Positions 1 to 10,276 of a DNA stretch of 64,000 bases are shown here, piece after piece. This DNA comes from Symbiodinium natans (taxonomy: Eukaryota; Sar; Dinophyceae; Suessiales; Symbiodiniaceae). Below the pieces are notes generated by a model that was not told where the DNA came from, did not search any database, and saw nothing but the letters and a program-made list of their open reading frames with translations. Position 1 is the first letter of the stretch. Every line of letters begins with the position of its first letter. Position numbers and translations under genes: made by a program. Location of the stretch: assembly GCA_905221605.1 (NCBI GenBank), contig CAJNDS010002196.1, forward strand, positions 70,001 to 134,000, written 5' to 3'.

Positions 1-16
1 AGCACAAGTGGACACC

Positions 17-48
17 TTAGGGTTTAGGGTTTAGGGTTTAGGGTTTAG
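17..48 (+). repeat. Telomere-type (TTTAGGG)n array at window start
   Basis: Four to five tandem TTTAGGG units. The last unit ends TTTAG directly before a strong open frame on the same strand, so it may be the 3' end of an intron whose start lies outside the window. Confidence 0.85.
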
Positions 49-125
49 GAATACCGAGATGAATTCTCGCAGGCAGAAATTCAGCGACGAGAAGCCGAAA
101 ACAAGCGTGCAGCTGTGGCTGTGGG
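49..125 (+). CDS. Coiled-coil-like exon after telomeric acceptor (partial gene)
   Basis: Starting straight after TTTAG, one frame reads EYRDEFSQAEIQRREAENKR and continues through an Ala/Val stretch, a charged helix typical of a coiled coil. The acceptor would be the last telomere-type unit. A GT donor is likely near 110-120. The opposite strand (81-269) is also open and contains EVMSRIIRPIDVLCEEDP, so the strand is not certain. No family is recognised. Confidence 0.4.
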
Positions 126-619
126 CATAACGACGAACATGAGAGGGTCCTCCTCGCAAAGAACATCAATCGGTCGAATGATCCGGCTCATCACCTCGGG
201 CTCGGCCCTTTTTCCCACTCGGATCTGTCTGTCCCAAACTACGGCATGCTCAAAAACAGGGGTTCTCAAAAAGACTCTGTGCTATGTGTGTGCAGACGGG
301 AGGCGACGTGTACGGCAGAAGCCTTGCGAAGTCGAACTGCTTCAGCTTGTGCCTATGCACTTGTTCCGCGTCGTTCGTGATGTTGCTTGAGTAGTGCGTC
401 GGTGAGCCGCGTTTTAATAAAGTGATCGCAATGAAGTTATAGTAAGGCGTTCACGATATTAGAAGTGTGTTATTGTAGTTACTTCTCAGACGGTTAAGAT
501 GTTAAACGTTATTGCCAGTTTACTAATGAAATTCCAATTACATTATGAGATAGTTAACCCAATTTATACATCCTTGGCCCGTTCAGTATATTTGCAACCT
601 TTAAAATTTATTTTTTTCA

Positions 620-741
620 GGGCCAGTGGGTGCTATAAGCGAGCCATTTCTGCGACGCACAATGCCTTGAGCCAGCTGCGTCGTGTTGTGCCAGAGTTGG
701 AACTAGGCCATGAAATACATGAACGGCCAGGGGCCTGCTGA
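620..741 (+). CDS. Possible internal exon
   Basis: A pyrimidine-rich acceptor (TTTATTTTTTTCAG) precedes an open frame containing ISATHNALSQLRRVVPELEL. A second frame just downstream (about 733-810) reads SDSAALQSALTGNIDREKAR. Both look protein-like but cannot be joined with confidence. Function unknown. Confidence 0.3.
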
Positions 742-833
742 TCAGTGACTCCGCGGCGCTGCAAAGCGCACTGACGGGAAACATCGACCGCGAAAAGGCA
801 CGGAGCATGCGTGGGTGTGGTTGCCCGGGTATG

Positions 834-893
834 GGCGTACTCGTGCGTACTCGGGCGTACTCGAGGGTACTCGGGCGTACTCGGGCAGCAGTC
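834..893. repeat. Short minisatellite, unit about GTACTCGGGC
   Basis: About six degenerate copies of a 10-bp unit built on CGTACTCGGG in tandem. Confidence 0.7.
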
Positions 894-1934
894 CGTGAAC
901 GCGAAGGTGGACCAGCATGATCATAGAGCATGATGAAGGCAAGCAGCCCAAGTATCGCTGGCAGCTATGACGATCTGTTGCAACCATAAGCATGTGGGGC
1001 CATGAAGGGCCAAGAGCTTTGGATGGTTTCCAAGGGTTTGACAGACGTTCCCGTAGGGTCTCCCGAACAATGGGCCCCAGGCCACGGATTCCCTTTAGGA
1101 AGATTCTTTCGCAACTGGTTGAAAAAGGCAAAGAATTCCCAAGTCCCTGGCCACATGTTTTTCATTTTGTATTGGACCTTCTAGCTGCTTGCACACGCGC
1201 TTGCGCTGCGGGAACGCAGGCGCGGGTTCCAGCAGCTGGCAAGCAGCTACTTGGTATGCTCATCGGATTTACGCTTGAGCGCTGTGGAGGCCTCCAGTGT
1301 GCCAGCTAGAGGCCCCTTCAAACCAGCCATAGGAACATCGGCACGTCCCTGAACTTTGAAGCGAACACAGCACGAAGTCCACCGCCCCACGGGCTATTGG
1401 CTATTGCATTGAAAGACTGTTGATTGAGAGCCTTTCCAACTAACATGTGACATACTTGAAAGACCGGCTTGAGTCAATGCACATTTTCACAGCTCTTGCG
1501 CAGTAAAGCCTTGCTGTACATCAATTCTGCGCAACTGTCGCGACGAGCATTGCTTACGACAGTTCGCCAACGTGCAGCAAGAGAAGGCACGATAAGTTTA
1601 TAGGACATCTTCGCTTCGGCTGCTTTGCAATTCTTAACTGCTGTTCCCTGAATCAAATCCCTGGAACTTGCATGTGTTTTGCTTTACTTCTTGCAAGTTC
1701 TGCTCGAAACGCCTTTGGCTGGCTGCACATGTTGGCACAGCGAACGAGAGCATGTGAGCTGTGAGGACCGCCATCACGCAAGCTCCTGAGTCATGGAGAG
1801 TCCTCGGACAACAACCGCCTTGTACTCACTCTCCAATCTCCAAAGTCCGCAATGACAAGCAGGAAACCGACTCTTAACTGGACAACCTTGCGAAGCCTGC
1901 TCAATGCCAATCACTGCTTCACGCAGCACATGAT

Positions 1935-2386
1935 CTTGTCTTGTCTTGGGGCGCTGCCGTGGCAAGAACTGCATTGGACTGCATGTCCCGAGCGGACTCC
2001 TGCAAAGCAATACCGCGTCGAGGCGCCGATAACTACGGTGCTTCAGCTGGCCATGTGACCCGGCTTGCTAGAAGCGACTTCGCGCTAACATGTTGTGAGA
2101 AGCATCAGTCCTCTAGGATGCGCTGCAACTCGTCCTGTGCTTCGGCAAAGAGAAGAACTGGGAGAGGCCACTCTGGGGTTGGGCACTCCAAGGACGCTCT
2201 GGGGTTGGGCACTCCAGGGATGAGTGAGGAGTAGACTGGGCGAGGAGAAGAGTTCCGGGCGAGGAGAAGAGTTGAGTTTAAACCTAACAACCCCACACCG
2301 AGGGTGGGGAACAACCTAACTTGTCATCGTCTGCGAGATTTGGACACATCTGATCCAGTATGCCGACGTGTTCGAACTCAGATGCA
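1935..2386 (-). CDS. Three small exons of an unknown minus-strand gene
   Basis: Reading leftwards on the minus strand: about 2386-2321 contains EFEHVGILDQMCPNLADDD behind acceptor CTACAG; about 2145-2117 reads DELQRILE behind CACAG; and 2011-1935 reads ESARDMQSNAVLATAAPQD behind TTTGCAG. The middle exon ends GAG|GA, a GA donor that keeps phase 0 with the next exon. The intron between the first two contains a dispersed repeat (2150-2320). The products are hydrophilic, with no family match. Confidence 0.4.
2150..2320. repeat. Dispersed repeat, copy 1
   Basis: Contains two GGTTGGGCACTCCA units, two GGGCGAGGAG units and an AACCTAACAACCCCAC block followed by a G-rich inverted piece. The same ordered elements recur at 20190-20610, so this is a dispersed repeat sitting in a probable intron. 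Confidence 0.6.
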
Positions 2387-2409
2387 CTGTAGCAGGGAAT
2401 GAGGGTGCC

Positions 2410-2412
<3 letters not shown>

Positions 2413-2440
<28 letters not shown>
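2413..2440. repeat. (TA)n microsatellite
   Basis: Uninterrupted TA dinucleotides, about 14 copies, followed by a C-rich run. Confidence 0.9.
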
Positions 2441-2514
2441 GCTACCCCGCCCCCCCCAAAGATCCACCGTTTTAGAGACTTGCAATAGACAACACAGTTC
2501 CCATAGCATATTTA

Positions 2515-2740
2515 CTCGTTTCTCCTGACGAGACGAACAAGCACCTGAAACATCCTGAAAAAAAAAAACATATCAGTAAAGTATGTAAACAAAACCTCTG
2601 GCGTACGTACCTCTTTCACTAGTCTTTCACTCAAAATCACCCTAAACCCTCGTTATATTAAGATATAACAGCACACAACCACCTGAAGCACCCTGAAAAA
2701 CAAAGATGCAACCGTAAAGTATCTAAAAAAACTTCTGGCG
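2515..2740. repeat. Imperfect direct repeat of about 70 bp
   Basis: The blocks at about 2540-2605 and 2680-2740 share ACCTGAA, ACCCTGAAAAA-type, GTAAAGTAT and CTTCTGGCG-like segments in the same order. The surrounding 2450-3140 is AT-rich and holds no gene I can see. Confidence 0.5.
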
Positions 2741-3139
2741 GTCTCAGGGAATAGTGAAAGAGATGTTTGCTCACAGTATTCTCGCGTCCCCGGGACTTAC
2801 AGCAGATGATTTTGTCGCATCACCTTATGCCTTCTCCAGTATGTGTGTTTGATATACAAGACTTATAGGCATAATTTTACGGGATTTGAGGTTTAGGGAT
2901 TTAAGCCTCAAGCCCTCCAGGATTATGAGGTTCTACTCCTATAGACAATGCCTATACCTTAAACCCGCCATAAGCTAACTTAATGCTTGTGAGCAATGAG
3001 TGAGTGAGTCGGTGGTCGAGTGAGTGTGGGTTGATGCGTCAGCGGGTCAGTGAATTTGTGGTGGTGTGAATGAGCCAGGGAATCCTACAGCCAGAGTATG
3101 GAGAGGAAATGAGTCCGCGACTCCCAGATTTAAGTACGG

Positions 3140-3640
3140 AGTGTTGAAGATGGCGGGCTTAGGGATTTCCTGCATTTAAACTTTTAAGAATCTACGTTAA
3201 ATGCGGGCAGACCCCACGAAGAACCAAGAACTAAGAACCAAGAACCAAGAACCAAGAACCAATATGCTCAGGACTCTTGATTCTTGGTTCTTGGTTCCTG
3301 GGGCTGCATTTAACACTGCATTCAAAAATTTAAGTTAAATGCAGACCACCCCCAGGAACCAAGAACCAAGAACCAAGATGCTCAGGACTCTTGATTCTGG
3401 AATCTTGGTTCCTGGGGCCAAGCTGCATTTCAAGCTGCGTTTAAAAATTTAAGCTAAATGCAGACCACCCCGGGAACCAAGATTCCAGAATCAAGAGTCC
3501 TGGGCATCTTGGTTCTTGGTTCTTGGTTCCTGGGGGTGGTCTGCATTTAGCTTAATTTTTTAAATGCAGTTGTAAATTCACAGGGTCGTGTCCGCATTTA
3601 ACTTAATTTTTTAAATGCGGTTTAAATTCGCGGGGCCTCG
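3140..3640. repeat. Cluster of palindromic AAGAACC / GGTTCTT repeats
   Basis: Runs of AAGAACC in tandem are followed by runs of its complement, each pair bracketed by GCATTTAA and TTAAATGC-type segments. At least three such foldback units lie in tandem (about 3180-3320, 3330-3450 and 3460-3570), ending in ATTTAACTTAATTTTTTAAA copies. There is no coding potential. Confidence 0.75.
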
Positions 3641-3800
3641 GTCAAGTAAATAAAGGTAATGGTGTCGTGTGTCGTCTATTCTCATGTGTTTGGATATTAA
3701 AACATAGAAAAAGTAAAGTAGCACATCAGCAACACCGCAACAACACATCAACACAGGGAAAAAAGGGGAAACAGGGTGGATCTTTGGGGGGGGGTTGCCA

Positions 3801-4022
3801 TATATATATATATATATATATACATACATACATACATACATACATACATACATACATACATACATACATACATACATACATACATACATACATACAATAC
3901 ATACAATACATACAATACATACAATACATACAATACATACAATACATACAATACATACAATACATACATACAATACATACATACCCGTTAAGGGATTTTA
4001 TAGGGTACTATATATATATACA
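3801..4022. repeat. Compound microsatellite (TA)n-(CATA)n-(ATACAATAC)n
   Basis: TA dinucleotides pass into tandem CATA units, then ATACAATAC-type units, then a short TA/CATA block. All six-frame products here (IHTYIHTY and the like) are repeat artefacts. Confidence 0.95.
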
Positions 4023-4151
4023 TACATACCCTATGATGGGCAACAAAGGGTGGCTCCTCGTAGTCTTCTCCAGCTTCTCGCGCCGACTCTGCGAGGGCGC
4101 GGCGCAGCATCGCCTATCCACACGGTTTAGGGGTTGGGGTTTAGGGTTTAG

Positions 4152-4306
4152 GGGCTTTAGTCCATGCCCTGGTAGAGTCGCAGGCGGCAATAGTCTGCAA
4201 TGGAGAAGGTACTTCGGCGAGATTGAACGAGCTTGGCAGACGAATGGCTGCCGAGACCCGAAAGGAACTGGGACCAGAACAGTGTACAAATGCGCGCGCA
4301 AATGGG
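4152..4306 (+). CDS. Internal exon after telomere-type acceptor
   Basis: A degenerate GGGTTTAGGG stretch (4121-4151) ends TTTAG, after which one frame stays open and contains VESQAAIVCNGEGTSARLNE and then LGRRMAAETRKELGPEQC, an amphipathic charged sequence. The exon runs into a MITE-like element at about 4303. Function unknown. It is read against the convergent PPR gene. Confidence 0.5.
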
Positions 4307-4368
4307 GGTTTCCGAAATTAGGGGTACCTTATTGGGGTCCGCATCCTAAGGGAATCCTACTATTTGGG
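4303..4368. mobile_element. MITE-like family 1, half copy
   Basis: Carries the family 1 signature GGGGGTTTCCGAAA, then GGGGTACCTTATTGGGGTCC, then CCTACTATTTGGG. The right terminal inverted repeat is missing. It overlaps the 3' end of the PPR reading frame. Confidence 0.65.
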
Positions 4369-5709
4369 CGCCACATGCTTGGGCTTCTGCCCGTGTTTTC
4401 TGCGAAAGACCAAGCCCAACTGGTTCAGAGCGGGCGGAGTGAAGCAGGAACCTAAAGAAAACTGTCTCTCAAGAACTTGGCCAGTGCCTCGAATGCCTCG
4501 AGGCTCTGCAAGATCCGCCACCACAGCTCGGAACAAGCTACCATGACAACCCTGCAGGAGAGGTGTGCAAGGGCGAACAGAATGCAGAAAGTCCATGGCT
4601 AAGACTGCATTGCCGCCATAATCCAAAGCGTCGTCAACGAAAGCCCAGCAGCCCCGTCGTTGGTTCAGCAACTTGTTTAGAGAGCGCGCCAGGGGCAAAG
4701 CCAAAAGTACAGGGTTTGAAGCCGAAAGGCGTGAGGCTTCCAAGCCAGCTACAAAAGAGAGAAGGTTGGGAAGGTTAGCAGGATGTTGGGGCTTCTTCGC
4801 ATTGAGCAGTAGCATGAAAGCCAGCCTAGGTCTTCCAAGCTTGCAAAGCGCCCGCAAAGCTTCATTGCAAAACGTCCTTCTGTCGAAAAGGTCCATGGCC
4901 ACTTGCCAGTCCAAGATCGTTGTTGCCTGGAGCTCGAGAGCATATGCCCAATGCCTGGCGCGGGCACACGCCCAGGCTGCTCCATGTAAAATCCAGCTGT
5001 TGGCCTGCAAAGTGCGGTTCCGCATCAGTGCCAGGAGAGCCAAGACTTGCTTCCACATCCTCATACGGCCACAAGCGTTGACAGCGGCACCGAAAGTTGT
5101 TGAGTTTGGCGTGAGTCTGCGCTGCATCATCTCTGGCAGCAGACCCATCGCTATCTGCCAGTGCTTGGCATGGCCACATGCGCTCATTGCTGCGTTAAAA
5201 GCTACTGCGGATGGCTGCACATCATGCTCCCCGACATCGAGCAGGAGTTGGAGCGCGCGCTGCCAACGCTTCCCGCGACCACACGCTCCGAGAACAGCAG
5301 TCAGCAAGAAATTGTTGGGCTTCGGAGCCTGAGCCATCAGATCTAGGGCTTCTCTCCACAGAGCATGGACCTCGCATGAGCTGGCAGCAGATGCAAAGGT
5401 TATGACGTCTGGCTGGAGTCTTTCAACTTGCAGCCATTGAAGGAGCCGGAGGGATGCCCCCTCTACAGAAGCGCAGGCTGAGATTGCAGTGTTGAACGAC
5501 ACTACATCCGCCAGCTTCCTTGCACTCATCCTTTCCAGCATGCACAGTGCCATCTGCCAATGCTGCGCACGCCTGCAATGGCCCATCGCAGTGTTGTAAG
5601 CAACGTTTGCCTCACGCACTTGTGCTCCCATCCTTTCCAGTGCAGCCATCGCAAGCTCCCAAGAATGGACGTTCCCAAGCTTCTGCACAACCAGAGCAGA
5701 CGCACGCAT
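4360..5709 (-). CDS. Pentatricopeptide repeat (PPR) protein
   Basis: A 449-residue frame from an ATG at 5709 (the frame stays open about 26 codons upstream, so an upstream exon or an earlier start is possible). At least six PPR motifs of about 35 residues are visible, with signatures such as NVAYNTAMGHCRRAQHWQMA, DVVSFNTAISAC, AVAFNAAMSACGHAKHWQIA and TTFGAAVNACGRMRMWKQVL. PPR proteins bind single-stranded RNA, usually in plastids or mitochondria, for processing or editing. No DYW or SMR tail is seen. The repeats decay after about residue 270. The stop codon lies inside a MITE-like element, so the true C-terminus may be elsewhere. Confidence 0.85.
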   Translation of the reverse strand: MRASALVVQKLGNVHSWELAMAALERMGAQVREANVAYNTAMGHCRRAQHWQMALCMLERMSARKLADVVSFNTAISACASVEGASLRLLQWLQVERLQPDVITFASAASSCEVHALWREALDLMAQAPKPNNFLLTAVLGACGRGKRWQRALQLLLDVGEHDVQPSAVAFNAAMSACGHAKHWQIAMGLLPEMMQRRLTPNSTTFGAAVNACGRMRMWKQVLALLALMRNRTLQANSWILHGAAWACARARHWAYALELQATTILDWQVAMDLFDRRTFCNEALRALCKLGRPRLAFMLLLNAKKPQHPANLPNLLSFVAGLEASRLSASNPVLLALPLARSLNKLLNQRRGCWAFVDDALDYGGNAVLAMDFLHSVRPCTPLLQGCHGSLFRAVVADLAEPRGIRGTGQVLERQFSLGSCFTPPALNQLGLVFRRKHGQKPKHVAPK

Positions 5710-5889
5710 GTCCAGGCCACCAGCAGGTCGCTGCTCCGGATACTTCTGGGGGAAATGGCAGGACTGCTGCTGGCGGCCAATTCGAGCTCACCCTTGAGAA
5801 GCCATCATCGCGGAAAAAACACCGGCTGGGTTTGAGATGCATCCTTTGCAAGTGGTTAGAGCACGTTGTAGGGAAAGCAACTAAGCTGA

Positions 5890-6300
5890 CAGCCAGGTGG
5901 CCTCTTTCAGGCTAGATATGGCTAGGCATAGGGCGGTGCAACGGCGTAAGTGGTGGCACGCCAAAGGGGGCTCGAAAACGTTCGAAAATGCCTCACAAAA
6001 TCTTGACCGAGTCTTGCAAGCTCAACTTTTAGAGGCCTCCTGTGCCCCTACTGGAGAGCTCCTAGTCTCCTGATCTCAACTCACGATCACAAGCCTGTCG
6101 TAGCCCTCTCAGGCTATGCATAGGGCCCGCTCTGGGGAGCTATCCACGTTCTGAATTCGAAACGCATCGGGCAGTGCGCGTTGCAAAGTTGGATCCGCTA
6201 AACTAACACCCGAGGCACTGGCTGGAGACCTAGCCATTACCATCATGGGCTACTAGGCCTTGTAATCCCCCGAACCAACCTTATAAAATGCCTTTTTAAG
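5890..6300. other. No gene or repeat recognised
   Basis: I see no convincing exon, microsatellite or array in this stretch. It is probably intron or intergenic DNA. Confidence 0.4.
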
Positions 6301-6303
6301 GGG

Positions 6304-6981
6304 TTATAGGGTATAATAGCCCTTGCAGGTAACTGCTGGCGAAGCGGCTAGCAAACCATTTCGAGTGGAAGTTGCTCTGGAGCATGCGCAGGCAGCCATG
6401 TACTGCCATGCTAGCCAGGCTTCGTAGTGTGGCTGCGCCTCTTCATCAACATCGAAGTCGGTTAACACCTGAAGCTGTTGCTGCTGCCTCTTTGCAAGCT
6501 TGTTCCTTGTCTTGACTGTTTTGTCGATCTGTACCGGTTGGAGTTTTGGACTTCGGATGTCCTGGTTCTTGCTGGGCTTTTCGGGCTCATGCTCATGTCC
6601 GTCGGTTGGCACCCAGGGGGGGAGGGGGGTGTTCGGCGCCTTGTGGTCTCGTTCGGGCCTACTGCGATTGTTTTTGCGAAGCTTTTCTCCGCGGAAGGCG
6701 GGAGAGGTTCGGGTTCCGGAACCGTGGGGGGGAATGCCGCAACAATCTTTTGTTTGCCATGGTGGGTGCTGAGTTTCGCTGAGTGTCCGTGCCTTGACCT
6801 TACCAGCCCAAAAACTAAGGCAAGGGCAGCGTAGTCGCAGCGATGTCGTAGCTCCAGATGCGAGATGAAGTTGCGTGATACCTTGACACTCAAAACGTGC
6901 GCGAAACCCCAAGCACCTGCTTCCTGTTTGCCACAACTTTTTGTGGCACTTCGCACTTTCACGACGTCCTGCATGATTCAA
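6304..6981 (-). CDS. Hydrophilic exon of unknown gene
   Basis: An open frame of about 225 codons beginning in mid-frame with no ATG. It is basic and polar in the middle (RSPKLQPVQIDKTVKTRN, a QQQQ run), then DFDVDEEAQPHYEAWLAWQY near the end. A second minus-strand frame, 6462-6974, starts with ATG (MQDVVKVRSATKSC) and overlaps it for 500 bp, so a splice may switch frames. No family recognised. Confidence 0.45.
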   Translation of the reverse strand: MNHAGRRESAKCHKKLWQTGSRCLGFRARFECQGITQLHLASGATTSLRLRCPCLSFWAGKVKARTLSETQHPPWQTKDCCGIPPHGSGTRTSPAFRGEKLRKNNRSRPERDHKAPNTPLPPWVPTDGHEHEPEKPSKNQDIRSPKLQPVQIDKTVKTRNKLAKRQQQQLQVLTDFDVDEEAQPHYEAWLAWQYMAACACSRATSTRNGLLAASPAVTCKGYYTL

Positions 6982-7298
6982 TTCCAGCCTCTGGAAGCTG
7001 CATGGTATACACCAACTTGCACAAACGCGACTGCAACAGATAGAAATCCAGCAGAGGGAGCGAAGAAAGAAGAGACATTCAGCGGTATTCGTAACCTCAA
7101 CAACCAGAGTGACAATTAGAAGCGGTTTTCTGTTTCACTCTGCGCCAGTGGCCCGCTGAAGATGTGTCCGCAACTCGTGGCGACGTCTTGGTGCGGCACG
7201 TAGTTCGGGTCTCCCCAAGGCATGGCTGCACAGATGGGACACCTCGGCACTGCAAGACCTAAAGCGCCACGTGCACTTGGCCAGCCAAACTCAGTTTT

Positions 7299-7574
7299 TC
7301 ATGCTTGACAAGTCAAATAGCCGACATCAGCCACCTGCGCTTCATCTTCGCAATCTGTGAATGAGGCCCGCGCACTGCGGAGGTCGGTCCTCTCGGACCC
7401 TGGTGCTTTGCCCTGCAGTGCTCCAACCTCAAATGCTGGCCCTGAAGCTCCATTTCGATTTTGCCCATTAGAATGTAGATACGGCCAAGTGCCACACAGT
7501 GCCTGGCTGCTTAAGTTGGCTTCTTCACCTGGGGAGGCATCCTGTGGATTCAGCTGTTGCAGGACGGGTGGCAT
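7299..7574 (-). CDS. Possible exon upstream of 6304-6981
   Basis: A minus frame containing LNPQDASPGEEANLSSQAL and later RASFTDCEDEAQVADVGYL. Its acidic, polar composition looks like a disordered coding exon. It lies on the same strand as 6304-6981 and could belong to the same gene. Function unknown. Confidence 0.4.
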   Translation of the reverse strand: MPPVLQQLNPQDASPGEEANLSSQALCGTWPYLHSNGQNRNGASGPAFEVGALQGKAPGSERTDLRSARASFTDCEDEAQVADVGYLTCQA

Positions 7575-7591
7575 CTGGGCATTTCCTCACA

Positions 7592-7733
7592 TAGGGGGTA
7601 CCCTTAAACAGCCCCCAAGATAGTAGAATCCTTATTATAGGAACCCCCCAAAAAACCCTTAAATAGCCCCCAGATAGTAGAAGCCATTTTCTAGGAACCC
7701 CCCAAACAGGGTACCCCCATTTTCCATGTGATG
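7592..7733. mobile_element. MITE-like family 1, tandem pair in reverse orientation
   Basis: Two adjacent blocks, each with a reversed CTACTAT-CTTGGGGG-type core (plus strand CCCCCAAGATAGTAG and CCCCCAGATAGTAG) and AACCCCCCAAA, bounded by GGGGGTACCC and GGGTACCCCC. Confidence 0.6.
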
Positions 7734-8274
7734 TCGGTCTTAGCAGCTGGCACCACGGGCACTTAAAAGTCGAACGGTTTGGTGGTGGCGCGCCGGGAGA
7801 AGGTGCGACGCCTTGGAACACTTTTGTCCAAAATGTGTGTAAATGACTAAATAAATGCATATATATATATGTATGTGTATATATATAATATCTCTCTCAG
7901 CTCACTTCCAACCAACCTACAAGTACGACCTAAGAATCCAACAGCACCCAAACCCAAGCATCCCACACACAGACACAGCGTTAGAGCTGTCAACCGACCA
8001 CCTCTCAAGAGCCAAGTACCCCTAGCTAATGGCTGCTGGACAAAAACATAACCAACCATGAACAAAGCTGAAACTGCTTCTGGCTCCCGAGTCGTACGGT
8101 GGCGATGGGGATTGTGTGGCTATGACACGTGATGCGTGGTAGCAGTGGTGCCAGACATGATGCAGAAGTACCCAAGCCCACTTCGAACGCCCAGAAAATG
8201 AAGCAGGCTGCGCCTGTCCTGTCTGCACCAATTTACTTTTTGTTCTATTTTTCTTTTGTGTACTTGTTGCAGTA

Positions 8275-8422
8275 AAGAACATTCCCTGATTTTTGGCTGA
8301 GCCTTCTTCGCGACGTGGACTCTTGCGAGGAGGGCCACAGCAATGACCTGAAAGTCAAAGGCGCATGTCGCCTCCCTCTTCATAGCCTGGAAAATATGCT
8401 CAGAACATTGTCTTGTTGGCAT
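8275..8422 (-). CDS. Possible exon
   Basis: A minus frame with CSEHIFQAMKREATCAFDFQ and VAKKAQPKIRECSLLQQ ending at a good GT donor (CAACAA|GTACAC). The other strand is also open here. Function unknown. Confidence 0.4.
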
Positions 8423-8680
8423 CTTGCTTTCGCGACTTGCAGGACACTGATACTAGTTTTCTTTGTCACCCGCACTGCCCTCGCTCTCGCGACTCCGCAG
8501 TATCAGCTAGGTGAGTGGCTCTCCGCCTCCAACAATGGAATGTCCCGACTACCTGCAGGAAGCGCAAATCACGTGCTCCCTCCATTTAAGAAAAGATCTA
8601 AGATCAGAATGCATGCGAGAATACGTCAGAAGATGGCACTGCTACTGTGTAGCTTTATGACACTGGATGTGTAGCCAGAG

Positions 8681-9131
8681 CCACGTTTCAAGGAATAATG
8701 TTTTATATGGAAGATTTATGTTTTAAATAATATTTTGGGATTTCTTGATTTATGACATTCTTACGATTTGGTTTATGATTCTCTTCGATTTTATGAAAAG
8801 TTTATGATGTGTTTATGAAAAATTTATGTTTTTCGTCGAGTTTATGAAAAATTTTATGATTTTTTATGAAAATTTTATGGTTTTGGTCGGTTTTGTGTGT
8901 TTCTGCATTGAAGATGATGCGAAATTGGTGAAAAACATAAAATTTTCATAACAAAATCATAAAATTTTCATAAAATCGACGAAAAACAAAATTTTTTCAT
9001 AAAAACATCATAAATTTTTCATAAAATCGAAGAGAATCATAAACCAAATCGTAAAAATATCATAAATCCAACAACTTCAAGAAATATCTCAAATCATAAA
9101 ATATGCATAAAAATAATTATTTGGCAACGTG
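8681..9131. repeat. Long imperfect palindrome, about 450 bp
   Basis: Two AT-rich arms of about 190 bp are inverted copies. CACGTTT at the left mirrors CAACGTG at the right; GATTTGGTTTATGATTCTC mirrors GAGAATCATAAACCAAATC; TTTTCGTCGAGTTTATGAAA mirrors a TTTCATAAAATCGACGAAAA segment. The loop is about 8890-8930. The arms are built from TTTATGA motifs. It could be a foldback element. Confidence 0.8.
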
Positions 9132-9153
9132 CTCTCTGTGGCTGAATCCGGGG

Positions 9154-9405
9154 TCATAAGTGTAGCTCCAGATTGCAGCAAATAGTCACACAGGCACCAC
9201 AGTGCGGTTCCAAGCATGCATGCACCGACTGGCATGCTTCAGCATAGGGATGCCACACTGAGCTTGGAGCACGCTTGACAATGCAAACATTTGCTCGAGG
9301 CCTGAAGAAGGCAGAACGACGCAAAAGCCACTGCGGAAGATTGCTCATGCCATGCAAACCGCATCTGACCTTGCTTCCAGGTACTAAGTCGAACTGATCG
9401 TCCAC
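9154..9405 (-). CDS. Possible Cys-rich exon
   Basis: A minus frame, DQFDLVPGSKVRCGLHGMSN then WLLRRSAFFRPRANVCIVKR and a tail with six cysteines, ending TGA. It starts in mid-frame without ATG. A short upstream frame with VDADFAAEAVQ may be the preceding exon. No family recognised. Confidence 0.4.
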   Translation of the reverse strand: MDDQFDLVPGSKVRCGLHGMSNLPQWLLRRSAFFRPRANVCIVKRAPSSVWHPYAEACQSVHACLEPHCGACVTICCNLELHL

Positions 9406-9509
9406 TGCACTGCCTCGGCAGCGAAGTCGGCATCAACGGCCTGCATTGATCTTTCGAAGTGATACGGCGTGTGAGCGTTGGGAAGTACGATGAGCTGTCC
9501 GATATCAAC

Positions 9510-9722
9510 ATCGATATTGTATCATATAATATTCTATTATATCATATTATATGCTATTATATTCGAATATATTCTATTATATTATATTAAAATTATATAA
9601 TATTCTATTATATTATATATTATACGATATTATATTATATTTTATTAGTTTTTTTAAAATTATATTATATTATATTAAAATTATAATAAAATTTTCATTA
9701 TATTATATTATATTTTTATAGC
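9510..9722. repeat. AT-only low-complexity tract
   Basis: About 210 bp of TATTATATTA / ATATAATATT variants with almost no G or C. No genes. Confidence 0.9.
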
Positions 9723-10158
9723 ACCTCGGAGTTACCAGTCGGTTCGTATAATCCACTAACCTACCGGCCTCAGCATCGACAGCTTTGCTGCAAACCGGAC
9801 CTTGGGCAAAAACATTGCGAAACGTTCCTACTAAGCCGCTTGCTAGAGATGCATGAGCAACCAGTATCCTAACCGACGTACTTGAATGACTAAGCCTAAA
9901 CTATTTGGTGAAAGCAAAACACGGCAGACAGAGTCGCAAGAGTCCATGGTGTAAGATTGGCTGGCTATGGCCGGCTGAAAAATGCAAATCCAACTCTGAG
10001 GCAGGAACAAGCTTGCAAGCAGCCCTGCCTGACTGAAACATGCATGTTTGCTAGCCGTGGCAGCTTTCACGCCACGTCCTGCCAGTCTGATTGATTAGTG
10101 GCAGACCTTGTTGGTGACTTTAGAAAGTTAAAGGCAGAACCAGAACTGCAGAACATAC

Positions 10159-10276
10159 CTGAAAGTCAACTGAACTGATGAGGCCTTGTGCAATTCTGGC
10201 AGAGCCTGTGCGAACCTGCAGGCGAACGATTTGTTGCAATTGGACTTGCGAAGCTAGTACACAATGTGTCATGTCC
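10159..10276 (-). CDS. Internal exon with telomeric acceptor and consensus donor
   Basis: On the minus strand the array 10277-10345 ends TTTAG, then one nucleotide and 39 open codons follow, containing MTHCVLASQVQLQQIVRLQ and VRTGSARIAQGLISSVDFQ. The exon ends at TTTCAG|GTATGTTC, a consensus GT donor. Amphipathic; family unknown. Confidence 0.6.

Noticed and set aside
17-48. Chromosome end
   Set aside because: Arrays are short, occur in both orientations throughout, and have exons on both sides, so they are interstitial.
3611-4130. ORFs of YIHTYIHTY and MYCMYC type
   Set aside because: Microsatellite translation artefacts.
6478-6834. Plus ORF with hydrophobic helices (LVLAGLFGLMLMSVGW)
   Set aside because: It is the complement of the polar, acidic minus frame 6304-6981, which has better coding character; hydrophobic shadows opposite charged exons are common here.
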